The position numbers and the translations under genes were made by a program. A stretch of 64,000 nucleotides of DNA from positions 280,048 to 344,047 of the forward strand of contig NZ_JAALCR010000005.1 in the NCBI RefSeq assembly GCF_011065895.1, read 5' to 3'. The notes beneath the pieces were generated by a model. The model searched no databases. It was not told the DNA's origin and was given only the letters and a program-made list of their open reading frames with translations. Shown here in pieces: positions 7,468-16,374 of the stretch. The DNA is from Paludisphaera rhizosphaerae (lineage in GTDB: Bacteria; Planctomycetota; Planctomycetia; Isosphaerales; Isosphaeraceae). Within the stretch, counting starts at the first letter, position 1; each line of letters starts with the position of its first letter.

Positions 7468-9303
7468 ATGAGAGGGCTCGTCCTGCTGATCCTGGCGATG
7501 ACGTCCGTGGGACTGGCGCAGGCCCAGCAAGGGCCGACGCGATCCGGAGTCCTCGTCTACGGCGCGACACCGGCCGGAATCGCCGCCGCGCTCGCGGCCG
7601 CCGATGACGGCGAGAACGTCCTCCTGATCGAGCCCTCGGCGCGGATCGGTGGCTTGGCCGCCTCGGGGCTCTCGCACACGGACCTCCGTACGTTCGAGGG
7701 TCTCTCCGGCGCGTTCCTCGATTACTCGCGACGAGTTCAGGCATACTACGCCGCGAAGTACGGCGCCGACTCGCCGCAGGTCCGCGATTCCCTTCACGGC
7801 GTCTTCGCCGAGCCGAGCGTCGCGCTGGCCGTTTTCCGGGAGATGCTCGCCGAAAGGAAGACGGCGACCGTCGCAACCGGCGCGCGCCTGACGAGCGTCG
7901 CCACGACGTCCGCTCAAGGCCGCCCCCACGTAACCTCGGCGACGTTCGTGAAACCGGATGGGACGGCGTGGACCGTCGCGGCCGACGTCTTCATCGACGC
8001 CACCTACGAGGGCGACCTCCTGGCCGCGGCCGGGGTTCCGTACCGGGTCGGTCGCGAAGGCCGCGCGGAGTTCGGCGAGTCGCTCGCGCCGGAACAACCC
8101 GACGGGGAGCTTCAAGCGTACAACTTCCGCCTGATCATGACGCGCGACCCGCGAATCCGCGTCGCCCCGCCGCGACCGGCCGGCTACCGTCGCGAGGATT
8201 ACCAGCCGGTCCTGGAGATGCTCAAGGCGGGCCGCTTCCGATCGATCTTCGGCTATCCCGACGGTTGCATCTTCAAGGCCCACGTCCCCCCCCTGCCGAA
8301 CGCCAAGTACGACATCAACGACGTCTCGAAGGGGCTGATCCGGCTGTCGCTGCCGGGACGGAACCTTGGCTGGCCCGAAGGAGGTCCCGCCGAGCGCGAG
8401 CGGATCGCCGCCGACCATATGAACGACACCCTCGGCCTGCTCTACTTCCTGCAAAACGACGAGGAGGTCCCCGCGCAGTATCGCGAGGAAGCCGCCTCGT
8501 GGGGGCTGTGTCGAGACGAATTCGAGGAGACCGGCGGCCTTCCCCCGCAGCTCTACGTCCGCGAGGCGAGGAGGATGGAAGGGGCCTTCACGTTCACGCA
8601 GAAGGACGCCGAGTCGCTCCCCGACGAGAACCGCGCCGTGCTCCACGCCGATTCGATCGCCGTCGGCGACTACGGCAACAATTGCCACGGCACGAACCAC
8701 GAGGGCCCTCGGTTCGGCGGTCGTCACACGGGCGAGTTTTACAAAGTCCCGAAGCCCTACCAGATCCCTTACGGGGTCCTCACGCCGAAACAGGTGGACA
8801 ACCTGCTCGCGCCGGGGGCGGCGAGTTCATCGCACGTCGGCTTCTGCGCCCTTCGGCTGGAGCCGATCTGGATGTCGCTGGGCCAGGCGGCGGGGCACGC
8901 CGCGCACCTCGCTCGCGTCGAGGCACGCCCCGTCCAGAGCGTGCCCATCGTCCGGCTTCAGGAGAGTCTCCATCGAGCGGGCTCGGCCACGATCTACGTC
9001 TCCGACGTTCCTCCCGGAAGCCCCGACTTCGAGATCGTCCAGACGATCGGCACGGCCGGGGGCTTGCACGGCCTCGCCCCGACTTCGCCGCCGGGGCCCC
9101 ACAAGAAGCGGAAGGACAGCCCGTATCTGGAGGCCTTCCCGAACCACGCCGCGAGCCTGGACGCCCCGCTCGACGCCCCTCTGGCCGCGCGCTGGCGGAA
9201 GCTCGCCGAGGGGCTCGGCCTGCGGGTCGACGGCCTCCCGGAGGCCGACGGCCGCACCACCCGCGGCGACTGGCTGCGAGCCGCCGCTCGACCCTCTCGA
9301 TGA
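7468..9303 (+). CDS. Exported FAD-dependent oxidoreductase
   Basis: 611 residues. ATG 7468 has GGAGG 5 nt upstream and begins a signal peptide (MRGLVLLILAMTSVGLAQAQ); an in-frame TTG at 7450 is less likely. The FAD-binding Rossmann motif is degenerate, YGATPAGIAAALAAADD (about 30-46), followed by the acidic LLIEPS end of strand beta2 and IGGLAASGLSHTD. This is the FAD_oxidored type common in planctomycetes and Bacteroidetes, often near glycan degradation genes. It is the fourth gene of a same-strand run, 54 bp after the acyltransferase. The substrate is unknown; an exported flavoprotein suggests Tat transport or periplasmic cofactor loading, though no RR motif is seen. Confidence 0.8.
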   Translation: MRGLVLLILAMTSVGLAQAQQGPTRSGVLVYGATPAGIAAALAAADDGENVLLIEPSARIGGLAASGLSHTDLRTFEGLSGAFLDYSRRVQAYYAAKYGADSPQVRDSLHGVFAEPSVALAVFREMLAERKTATVATGARLTSVATTSAQGRPHVTSATFVKPDGTAWTVAADVFIDATYEGDLLAAAGVPYRVGREGRAEFGESLAPEQPDGELQAYNFRLIMTRDPRIRVAPPRPAGYRREDYQPVLEMLKAGRFRSIFGYPDGCIFKAHVPPLPNAKYDINDVSKGLIRLSLPGRNLGWPEGGPAERERIAADHMNDTLGLLYFLQNDEEVPAQYREEAASWGLCRDEFEETGGLPPQLYVREARRMEGAFTFTQKDAESLPDENRAVLHADSIAVGDYGNNCHGTNHEGPRFGGRHTGEFYKVPKPYQIPYGVLTPKQVDNLLAPGAASSSHVGFCALRLEPIWMSLGQAAGHAAHLARVEARPVQSVPIVRLQESLHRAGSATIYVSDVPPGSPDFEIVQTIGTAGGLHGLAPTSPPGPHKKRKDSPYLEAFPNHAASLDAPLDAPLAARWRKLAEGLGLRVDGLPEADGRTTRGDWLRAAARPSR

Positions 9304-9327
9304 GCTTCCGGTTCGTGTGAGTGTGAA

Positions 9328-10653
9328 TCAGGCGCCGACGACGCCGTTGCTGGTCTGGGCGGCCGGGCTCTCGGCGGTCGTGCACGAGCCTCCCTCGCCG
9401 GCGCAGCAGGGACGCGGCGGCAGCAGATGGCCCATCTTGTCGCGCTTGGCGTCCATGTAACTCTGACGCTCTTCATGGGGAGGCGCGATGATGGGGACCT
9501 GCGCCACGACCTTCAGGTCGTAGCCGTAGTAGATGAAGGCGTCGGTCTTCTTGGGGTTGTTGGTCAACAGGCGGATCTTGGTCAGGCCCAGATCCTTGAG
9601 GATCTGGAGGCCCGGGCCGTAGTCGCGCATGTCCGCGCGGTGGCCCAACGCCAGGTTGGCCTGGACGGTGTCCATCCCCTTGTCCTGGAGGTTGTACGCC
9701 CGGATCTTCTCGATCAGGCCGATGCCCCGCCCTTCCTGCGGCAGGTAGATGAGCGCGCCGACGCCCTCGGCGGCGATCATCTCCAGGGCCATGTGAAGTT
9801 GGTCGCCGCAATCGCAGCGGAGCGAATCGAGCAGGTCGCCGGTGAAGCAGGACGAGTGGAGCCGGACGAGCGGGGCCTCGACCGATTGCAGGTCCCCCAT
9901 GACGAAGGCGACCGGTTCGTTGCCCGGCTCGTGCTGGACGCGATACCCGAGGATCCGGCCGTGGCCGTACTTCGAGGGCAGGTCCGCCTCGGCGATGCGG
10001 TTGACCAGCTTCTCGCGGGTCCGGCGGTAGCGGATCAGGGCCTCGATCGAGATGATCGGCAGGTCGTGCTCGCGGGCGACGGCCTGCAGCCGGGCGCCAC
10101 GGGCCATGCCGACGCCGTCGGTGATTTCGCAGATGACGCCGGCGGGGGTCAGCCCGGCGAGCTTCATCAGATCGACGGCCGCCTCGGTGTGGCCGGCGCG
10201 ACGGAGCACGCCCCCCTCCTTGGCGATGAGCGGAAACAGGTGGCCGGGGCGAAGGAGATCGCCGGGCTTGGTCGCCGGGTCGAGGATCGCCGCGACCGTC
10301 AACGCCCGCTCGCTGGCGCTGATGCCGGTGCGGCAGGAGACGTGGTCGACGGGGACCGTGTAGGGCGTCTCGTGGGTCGACGTGTTGTTTTTGACCATCG
10401 GATCGAGCCGGAGCCGGTCGGCGACCTCGGGCATGATCGGCATGCAGACCTGGCCGCGACCGTGGGTGATCATGAACTCGATCACCTCGGGAGTGGCCCG
10501 CTCGGCGGCGACGACGAAGTCCCCCTCGTCCTCGCGGTCCTCGTCGTCCACGACGATGATCACCCGCCCCGCCTTGAGCGCCTCGATCGCGTCCTCGACC
10601 TTGGAATACTCGTACCCCATCGTCCCCATCCATCCATTTCCCGGCCCGCCCAT
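9328..10653 (-). CDS. ribBA: Bifunctional 3,4-dihydroxy-2-butanone-4-phosphate synthase / GTP cyclohydrolase II
   Basis: 441 residues, catalysing the two entry steps of riboflavin synthesis (from ribulose-5-phosphate and from GTP). The start at 10653 is chosen because GGGAGG lies 8 nt upstream; internal Mets at residues 9 and 12 lack such a site. The N-terminal half has DDEDREDEGDF (about 36-46) and HGRGQVCMP. The C-terminal half has the zinc Cys set in SSCFTGDLLDSLRCDCG (Cys about 268, 279, 281) and QEGRGIGL. After the cyclohydrolase domain comes an unusual tail with PRPCCAGEGGSC. No FMN riboswitch was seen in the short upstream gap. Confidence 0.95.
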   Translation of the reverse strand: MGGPGNGWMGTMGYEYSKVEDAIEALKAGRVIIVVDDEDREDEGDFVVAAERATPEVIEFMITHGRGQVCMPIMPEVADRLRLDPMVKNNTSTHETPYTVPVDHVSCRTGISASERALTVAAILDPATKPGDLLRPGHLFPLIAKEGGVLRRAGHTEAAVDLMKLAGLTPAGVICEITDGVGMARGARLQAVAREHDLPIISIEALIRYRRTREKLVNRIAEADLPSKYGHGRILGYRVQHEPGNEPVAFVMGDLQSVEAPLVRLHSSCFTGDLLDSLRCDCGDQLHMALEMIAAEGVGALIYLPQEGRGIGLIEKIRAYNLQDKGMDTVQANLALGHRADMRDYGPGLQILKDLGLTKIRLLTNNPKKTDAFIYYGYDLKVVAQVPIIAPPHEERQSYMDAKRDKMGHLLPPRPCCAGEGGSCTTAESPAAQTSNGVVGA

Positions 10654-10800
10654 CGTCGGGAACCTCCCGAGCGCGCCGAACCTCGCTCCATTCTACGCCG
10701 GAAGGCCAGGGGAAATCAGGATGACTCCCAAGCGACCCGGTCGAGCCCGTCCCTTCGCGCCTCGCTTTCGGCGTGAGGCGATCGTCCTTCCGCCCCCCCC

Positions 10801-11406
10801 TCATCGAATGAAAAGGCCCTGATCGTCCCAGCTTCGAAGCGTGGTCGGGATCTTGGAACCGTTGCGATAGGACGAGATCGCCTCAGCGATTCTGGTGACG
10901 GGAAGCCGGAAACTTAATTCGGTGAAGTAGATGGTTTCAGGTTCGCCATAATCCGTCGTCCCGGAAATCTCCAGGACACGGCCGGAGGAGGTTCCGTGGA
11001 GGGTTGAATCGCCGAGGCGCATCCAGGGGATACGGACGACGCGAGATCGGAATCCTTGCCCAGACAAAAGGAGCCAGACGATTCGAAGAAAGCCCGGTAT
11101 GAGGGGAATCTTGTCGAGCCAGGACTCGCCGATCACCAGCGCCTCGATTCCCTCACGACAGATCCGAAGCAACGGGCGGCGTCTCACCCGTAGGCTGTAA
11201 ACACCGTGGGCGAAGAGGACGGCGCATACTCCCCCCATGCCCAGGGTGATTAAACCGTCCTTCACGTCCACGCCCTTGTTAGGACGATGTGTGATCATCA
11301 ATGCGATCAGCACGACGAAGTTCAAAGTCAATAAACCACCAACGACTGCCTCCACACGACATATCCACATTTTCGCCCGAAATTCGACGGGATCGGCAGG
11401 CCTCAT
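10801..11406 (-). CDS. Membrane protein with two N-terminal helices, unknown function
   Basis: 201 residues. Two hydrophobic segments (about 19-40 and 50-70) are followed by a cytoplasmic-looking basic stretch (VRRRPLLRICREGIEAL) and a beta-rich C-terminal half ending in WDDQGLFIR. The arrangement of two helices followed by a PH-like beta domain resembles bacterial STM3941/PH-domain membrane proteins, but no diagnostic motif is visible. GGAG lies about 10 nt before the start. It follows the sialidase gene on the same strand after a 60-bp gap. The function is not known. Confidence 0.65.
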   Translation of the reverse strand: MRPADPVEFRAKMWICRVEAVVGGLLTLNFVVLIALMITHRPNKGVDVKDGLITLGMGGVCAVLFAHGVYSLRVRRRPLLRICREGIEALVIGESWLDKIPLIPGFLRIVWLLLSGQGFRSRVVRIPWMRLGDSTLHGTSSGRVLEISGTTDYGEPETIYFTELSFRLPVTRIAEAISSYRNGSKIPTTLRSWDDQGLFIR

Positions 11407-11466
11407 CTACGAGTGGCTCCAACGGATGACGCGGCGGGTGGTGAGTCTCGTCGCCTCGAGTGCGGC

Positions 11467-12762
11467 TCAGCGGGCCGGTTTGACGTCCATCGGCACGCGC
11501 ATCAGGTAGACGCGGACGGCGTCCTCCCAGGCGAAGTGGATCTCGCCGGCTTCCTCGTCGATGTAGCCGTCCGGGTAGTTGAGGTTGGACGACGGATCGG
11601 CGACGAGGTCGACCTTGGTCTCCCAGGTCTTCATATCGTCGCGGCTGATCCAGAGGGAGAGCGGGCTGCGACGGCCTCCCCCCTTGCCATCCGTGCCGAC
11701 GGGGTTGTTGAGCAGGAAGATGCGGCCATCGCGGGCGCGGAGGGGGCGGCACTTGGAGGACGGGTTGGGGATGTCGGATCTTCGGATCGGCGACCACGAC
11801 TCGCCGCCGTCCGCCGAGTCGCTCCGCCAGAGCCAGCCGTCCTTCCCCTCGCGGACGAGCATGGCGACGGACCCGTCCGACAGGGGGACGACCTTGGGCT
11901 CGTAGAAGTGGCGAGGGTCGTCGTTGTGGAGGTAGCCGCGGAGTCGGAAGCTCTGGCCGCCGTCGTCCGAGAGCATCGCGCCGACGCAGTAGCGATGCTG
12001 GCGCGTCGCCCAGGCGTTCGCCGCCTTGTAGATCAACTGGCTGTCCGAACCGTGCGGCAGGACCACCTGCGGCGGCGTCCGCGAGCCGACGCGGGGCTCG
12101 TCGGGAGGACGGCCGGCGGAGGGCTCACACCACTCGTCGCCGATCTGTTCGGCCCAGCTCACGGGGATCACCCAGCGGCCGCTCGCCAGGACGATCCCCT
12201 GATTGACCCAGACGTTGTGGATGCCGCCGGGGATCGAGTGCGGCCCCTGCCACGTCCGGCCGGCGTCGCGGCTGACAGCGCGGAAGCTCTGGATCTGGGT
12301 CAGCCAGGTCCCCAGCGAATAGGTCTGGAGGAACGCGTGGACCTCGCCGTCGCGGGGGACGAACAGCTCGGTCGTGAACAACCCGCGATGGGCGTGGCGG
12401 AAAAGGACCTCCGGGGCCGACCACGTCGCGCCGGAGTCGTCGCTGCGGGCGATCATCGTGAAGTTGCCGTCGACTGGCTCGGAGAAGCCGCCGGTCGTCC
12501 AGGTGCAGATCAATCGCCCCGGCGCGACGCGGCGGAGGATTGCCTCGCGAGTCCACTGCTTGATGCCGCTGGCCGCCCAGGGATAGCCGCCCGGCCCGGG
12601 CCACAATTCGACCTGCTTGACGCCCGGGTGGACCCATCGATTGGGGTTGGGAGGAGGCGGCGCCTGGGCGTTCGCCTGACCCGCGACCGCCGCCCCCGCC
12701 GCGGCCAGGCCCGCAATCACCTCACGCCGGCCGACCGACAACCTCTCGCCGTTCGCTCGCAT
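11467..12762 (-). CDS. Exported sialidase-family (BNR/Asp-box) protein
   Basis: 431 residues. A Tat-like signal (GRREVIAGLAAAGAAVAGQA) opens the protein, and AGAGG sits a few nt before the start. At least four Asp-box repeats are visible: SDDSGATW, SRDAGRTW, SDDGGQSF and SADGGESW, plus a weaker SRDDMKTW. This indicates a six-bladed propeller of the exo-alpha-sialidase superfamily (GH33-like). Members cleave terminal sialic acids, but many planctomycete homologues act on unknown sugars. It is divergent from the Ldh2-family dehydrogenase gene across 137 bp. Confidence 0.8.
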   Translation of the reverse strand: MRANGERLSVGRREVIAGLAAAGAAVAGQANAQAPPPPNPNRWVHPGVKQVELWPGPGGYPWAASGIKQWTREAILRRVAPGRLICTWTTGGFSEPVDGNFTMIARSDDSGATWSAPEVLFRHAHRGLFTTELFVPRDGEVHAFLQTYSLGTWLTQIQSFRAVSRDAGRTWQGPHSIPGGIHNVWVNQGIVLASGRWVIPVSWAEQIGDEWCEPSAGRPPDEPRVGSRTPPQVVLPHGSDSQLIYKAANAWATRQHRYCVGAMLSDDGGQSFRLRGYLHNDDPRHFYEPKVVPLSDGSVAMLVREGKDGWLWRSDSADGGESWSPIRRSDIPNPSSKCRPLRARDGRIFLLNNPVGTDGKGGGRRSPLSLWISRDDMKTWETKVDLVADPSSNLNYPDGYIDEEAGEIHFAWEDAVRVYLMRVPMDVKPAR

Positions 12763-12899
12763 GGCTTCCTCTCGAACCGGCCCGTTTTGCTCGACGCGAA
12801 CCCTCAGGCGCCGGCCCGAGTATACCGGGGCTCGACGCCGCCGGCAGGCATTCCCTATGCTCGATGTCCCGGGTTCGACGACCCGGAGGCATCGGAGTG

Positions 12900-13916
12900 A
12901 TGATGGACGATCGCGAGCGGCTCACACTGGACGAGGTTCACGAACTGGTCGCGTCGGTCCTGACGCGACACGGCCTGGCGCCGGCCCACGTGGAGGCGTG
13001 CGCCGACGTGATGACGGCCGGCGAGCGCGACGGCGGCGGGTCGCACGGGATCTTCCGACTGTTGATGTGCATGAACTCGATCCGGGCGGGGAAGGTCTCG
13101 CTGGACGCGGAACCCGTGGTGGAAGACGCCGCGCAAGGGATCGTCCGCGTCGACGCCGGCGGCGCGTTCGCGCCGCTGGCCTTCCGTCGCGGGCTGCCGG
13201 CGCTCGTCCAGAAGGCCCGCGAGGTCGGCCTGGCGGCGATGGCCGTCAACGACTGCTGCCACTTCGCGGCGCTCTTCCCGGAGGTCGAAGCGATCGCCCG
13301 CGAGGGTCTCGTCGGGTTCGCGTTCACGCCCAGCCACGCGTGGGTCGCGCCGGCGGGGGGCTCGCGGCCGTTGCTGGGGACGAACCCGATCGCCTTCGGC
13401 TGGCCGAGGCCCGCCGGCGACCCCTTCGTCTTCGACTTCGCCACCAGCGCCTCGGCTCGCGGCGAGCTTGAACTGCACCGCCGCGAGGACCGCCCGACGC
13501 CGCCGGGATGGGGCGTCGACGCATCGGGAACGCCCACCACCGACGCCGCCGAGATCCTCGAAGGCGCCATGCTCCCCTTCGGCGGCCACAAGGGCTCGGC
13601 CCTCTCCCTGATGGTCGAATTGATCGCTGGCCCGCTCATCGGCGACCTGACCAGCGTCGACTCGATCGCCTACGACGCCGGCGCGAAAGGCGCCCCGCTC
13701 GGCGGCGAACTGCTCCTGGCGATCGACCCCTCCCGGATGCTCGGCGACGGTGCCCCGAAGCATCTCGCCCGCGCCGAGGCGATCTTCGAAGGCGTCGTCT
13801 CCCAGGGCGCCCGCCTCCCCTCGCTCCGCCGCTACGAGGCCCGACGAAAGAGCGAAGCCGAGGGCGTCCTGATCCCCCGCAAACTGCTGGACGAGGTCCG
13901 GGCGATGTTGGTTTGA
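12900..13916 (+). CDS. Ldh2-family (malate/L-lactate/ureidoglycolate) dehydrogenase
   Basis: About 338 residues. The start is among two adjacent ATGs (12900 and 12903) with GGAGG at 12885-12889; a further ATG at 12864 lacks a site. The sequence has the family's SHGIFRL block near residue 42, NDCCHF where most members have NSxHxG, and GTNPIAFGWPR near 160. The family reduces 2-oxo acids or cyclic imines (malate, ureidoglycolate, diketogulonate, piperideine-2-carboxylate) with NAD(P)H, so the substrate cannot be assigned. It is divergent from the sialidase gene; a role in catabolism of a released sugar acid is possible. Confidence 0.8.
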   Translation: MMDDRERLTLDEVHELVASVLTRHGLAPAHVEACADVMTAGERDGGGSHGIFRLLMCMNSIRAGKVSLDAEPVVEDAAQGIVRVDAGGAFAPLAFRRGLPALVQKAREVGLAAMAVNDCCHFAALFPEVEAIAREGLVGFAFTPSHAWVAPAGGSRPLLGTNPIAFGWPRPAGDPFVFDFATSASARGELELHRREDRPTPPGWGVDASGTPTTDAAEILEGAMLPFGGHKGSALSLMVELIAGPLIGDLTSVDSIAYDAGAKGAPLGGELLLAIDPSRMLGDGAPKHLARAEAIFEGVVSQGARLPSLRRYEARRKSEAEGVLIPRKLLDEVRAMLV

Positions 13917-13929
13917 GCGTCGCGGGAGG

Positions 13930-14499
13930 TCACCGCAACGATGTGGCGACGAGGTCCGCCAGCTTGCGATCCAGGTCGGCGGCGACAGCATCGACCTGGG
14001 GATCGCCGAGGCGGCCGAAGAGGCTCGACGGCAGGTCGTATTCCACGCAGGTCCCTCCCCCTTCGGGCTCGTAGACCAGCACGCGAAGGGGCGCATACAG
14101 CGCTGCGCCGACGTCGTGGCGGGTCATCTCGACGGCGAACAGCGGATTGCCGACGACGTACTGCACGACCTTGCGCCTCGGGCCAACAAGCCCCAGCAGC
14201 GTGCCGTGGTCCTGCTTCGCGAAGATCATGAATCCGCTCGGCCCGGCCATCTTCTCGATCGCCGCCCGGACCTCCGCCGGGGCCGCGCCCTGGGCCAACG
14301 TCGCGGCCGGCACCGGGTCATGCCGACCCAGACGCGCCTCGAACGCCGCCGTCGCCTCCGCAAACGGCCGGGCCGACGTCTCGCGGATGTGCTCCACCGT
14401 GAACCGTGAACGCCCCTTCTCGCCCATTGCTCCCGCTCCCGCCGCCAAGCAGGCAGCCGACAGCAAAACCGCCGCTCCCAAAGCCCTCGCAACACGCAT
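13930..14499 (-). CDS. Exported DUF302-domain protein
   Basis: 189 residues with a signal peptide ending near AGAGAMG. GGGGAGGA is placed just before the ATG at 14499. Two DUF302-like halves are suggested: FTVEHIRETSARPFAEATAAFEA (about 33-55, split here) and the classic C-terminal block ALYAPLRVLVYE followed by TCVEYDLPSSLFG. DUF302 proteins are small periplasmic or cytoplasmic proteins of uncertain role, sometimes linked to stress or metal handling. It is convergent with the Ldh2-family gene, 13 bp apart. Confidence 0.75.
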   Translation of the reverse strand: MRVARALGAAVLLSAACLAAGAGAMGEKGRSRFTVEHIRETSARPFAEATAAFEARLGRHDPVPAATLAQGAAPAEVRAAIEKMAGPSGFMIFAKQDHGTLLGLVGPRRKVVQYVVGNPLFAVEMTRHDVGAALYAPLRVLVYEPEGGGTCVEYDLPSSLFGRLGDPQVDAVAADLDRKLADLVATSLR

Positions 14500-14675
14500 C
14501 GGTATCCTCCCCTTTTGATGAACAACGGAGCCTCCAGGCTCCGGCTTATCTCACCACAAGTCGCATATACAACTTAGGGGTGACGCAATGAAAATCAAGG
14601 GGGGCCGGTCGAGAAGCGAGTGTGGACCGATGGCCTGTCCCTTCCCTCTCGGGGAAGGCCTTTTGTCGCCCTACG

Positions 14676-15881
14676 TCATCCTGACATCCAACGCTCAGCC
14701 TTGCGGCGGGCGAGGCGTTCCAGTTCCTGCCAATCCTCGGCGGTCATGTGCCTGGCGGTTACATGACGTTCACGCGTCGGCCCGTTTACCGAGAACGGAT
14801 TACCGACGACCTCACGCAGCAACGGAACCGGCATGAAGATGCGGTAACGCTCGACGCCTTCGGGAGGGCAGCCCGGATAGAACAGGGACTGCTCGACGAA
14901 ATACGCCGCTTTCTGCAACAGGCCGTAAGGAGATAGGTCGTCGCCGGGGCGAGGCGAAGCGATCATCGCGCCGAGTTCCTGGGGCGAGAGTCGTGAGACC
15001 TTCTCGCACCAACGCGCGACCTCTTCAGTTTCCTTACCGAAGTCGATGTGAAAGGCCGCTCCCTCGGCGATGTACTGGGCATTCCCGAGATTTATGTCGT
15101 CCGCGTTTCCTTCCAGTTCCCAGGCTCCGACCTCAAGGGTCATCAGGCTCTCCCAATAAGGAAGCAGAAGCTCGATACGGCGACAGCAGGCGAGCAGATA
15201 ACGCCGGATGAGCCGATTCAGGTTGTCCTGCGAGCCCTTCCAATCCTGGCGATACCAGCGAAGCATCAGGCCGACGTCGTCGGATCGCAGCCATTCGTCC
15301 TCGGTCATGTGGACGATCGGCCGCCTGTGATCGCGATAGCCCCAGCAATCGTAGTAAGCCCAGCGCGAATCGGTTGTCTCTTCGATCACGACGCCGGCCG
15401 CGCGGGTGTCTCCCAAAGCTCGGAAAGCGGGCCAATCCTCGCAGCGAGCGAGGAAGGCCACGGGGTCAACGTCCGCAGTGAACAATACCGGGGGGCTTTC
15501 CACTTCGTTCTCGTCGTGAGCGACCTGGGACTCGACGCCGAGATCGCCATAATGGAAGCAACGCTCGAGGTGGTTGATCCCATACGGGTCGGGGAATTCT
15601 TCGATCTCGTTCTTCGCTCCTACCTGGAAGAGGAGAGAGAAGTCGCCTCCAATCAGGTCGGGGTTGCGTTCGACAACCGAGAACACGAAGCCTTCCATCG
15701 ACGGGCCGTAACGGCTCACGTCTTCCCAACACGCACTCAAGAAAAGGTCCTCGCTCGCCGGGTCATCTTCCATAAACCGGAGCAGCAACCGCAGGCCGTC
15801 GCGTGGCGTCAATTCAGCCAGCGGGACGCCCGCCCTGGCGACCTTGGCCCTGAAACGTCGGATGAGATTCGAGAGTTTCAC
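14676..15881 (-). CDS. Hypothetical soluble protein
   Basis: About 401 residues from GTG 15881, where the sequence begins MKLSNLIRRFRAKVARAG; a TTG at 15944 overlapping the antitoxin remnant would add 21 residues of non-protein-like sequence. The protein is acidic and rich in Trp and Asp, with no signal peptide or membrane segment. Notable stretches are DDPASEDLFLSACWEDVSRY (about 34-53) and MTAEDWQELERLARRKAER at the C-terminus. I do not recognise the family. It lies just downstream of the ParD-like gene on the same strand, so it occupies the place where a toxin would normally be, but it is far too long for ParE and shows no ParE pattern. Confidence 0.6.
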   Translation of the reverse strand: MKLSNLIRRFRAKVARAGVPLAELTPRDGLRLLLRFMEDDPASEDLFLSACWEDVSRYGPSMEGFVFSVVERNPDLIGGDFSLLFQVGAKNEIEEFPDPYGINHLERCFHYGDLGVESQVAHDENEVESPPVLFTADVDPVAFLARCEDWPAFRALGDTRAAGVVIEETTDSRWAYYDCWGYRDHRRPIVHMTEDEWLRSDDVGLMLRWYRQDWKGSQDNLNRLIRRYLLACCRRIELLLPYWESLMTLEVGAWELEGNADDINLGNAQYIAEGAAFHIDFGKETEEVARWCEKVSRLSPQELGAMIASPRPGDDLSPYGLLQKAAYFVEQSLFYPGCPPEGVERYRIFMPVPLLREVVGNPFSVNGPTRERHVTARHMTAEDWQELERLARRKAERWMSG

Positions 15882-15951
15882 GGCTGGGGAATTCTTCCAG
15901 ATCTCAGGTAGGCCGTCGCTTGAGCTTCGATTTCGGCAATTCAAGTGGGGT

Positions 15952-16224
15952 TTACCGCCGGTGGAGACTCTGCGTCACCGACCCGGCGACGTTCCCAGAC
16001 CTGGCGTTCCAACCCATCCCAGTCCGCGGGGTCATCTCCGTCGCGGGTCCGCTCTCCATCCCCTCGCGCAGCTTGGCTTCCAGCTCCTGCTTCGCCGTGC
16101 GCTTCTGGGCTTCACGAATGAGGGCCTGGACATACTCCGCGGCCGACGCGTGGCCTCCGAGCGCCGCCTGCGCCTCGATGAAGGCCATCATCTCGTCGGG
16201 AAGCGAGAGATTCATCGTCGTCAT
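15952..16224 (-). CDS. ParD-like ribbon-helix-helix antitoxin with apparent frameshift
   Basis: 90 residues as read. The N-terminal 60 residues match ParD-type antitoxins (MNLSLPDEMMAFIEAQAALG, then SAAEYVQALIREAQKR and GMESGPATEMTP). After residue 65 the frame is unlike the family. One base shift near 16024-16031 restores the expected end, DWDGLERQVWERRR, with a stop at 15941-15943. ParD binds and neutralises a ParE toxin and represses its own promoter. No ParE gene follows. It is therefore an orphan, probably decaying antitoxin, or the base is a sequencing error. Confidence 0.7.
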   Translation of the reverse strand: MTTMNLSLPDEMMAFIEAQAALGGHASAAEYVQALIREAQKRTAKQELEAKLREGMESGPATEMTPRTGMGWNARSGNVAGSVTQSLHRR

Positions 16225-16374
16225 GGGTCGGACTTCCCCCCGGATAGGACCGCCTCATTGTAGCAAGGGTTAAAATCCTAGGCAGTCGGCGGCGACTGAC
16301 GCGATCGGCTCCGGGGTTCGTCCTCGGCCCACCCCTCGTCCATATCGCCAATTTCAAGGGCGGCGGAGCGTCGC

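Noticed and set aside
14638..14666. Hairpin CTTCCC/GGGAAG followed by CCTTTT as a terminator
   Set aside because: It points along the plus strand where no plus-strand gene ends; it may be a degraded half of a family A repeat.
15882..15951. ParE toxin gene after the ParD-like gene
   Set aside because: No frame of suitable length or ParE pattern is present; the next gene is a long unrelated protein.
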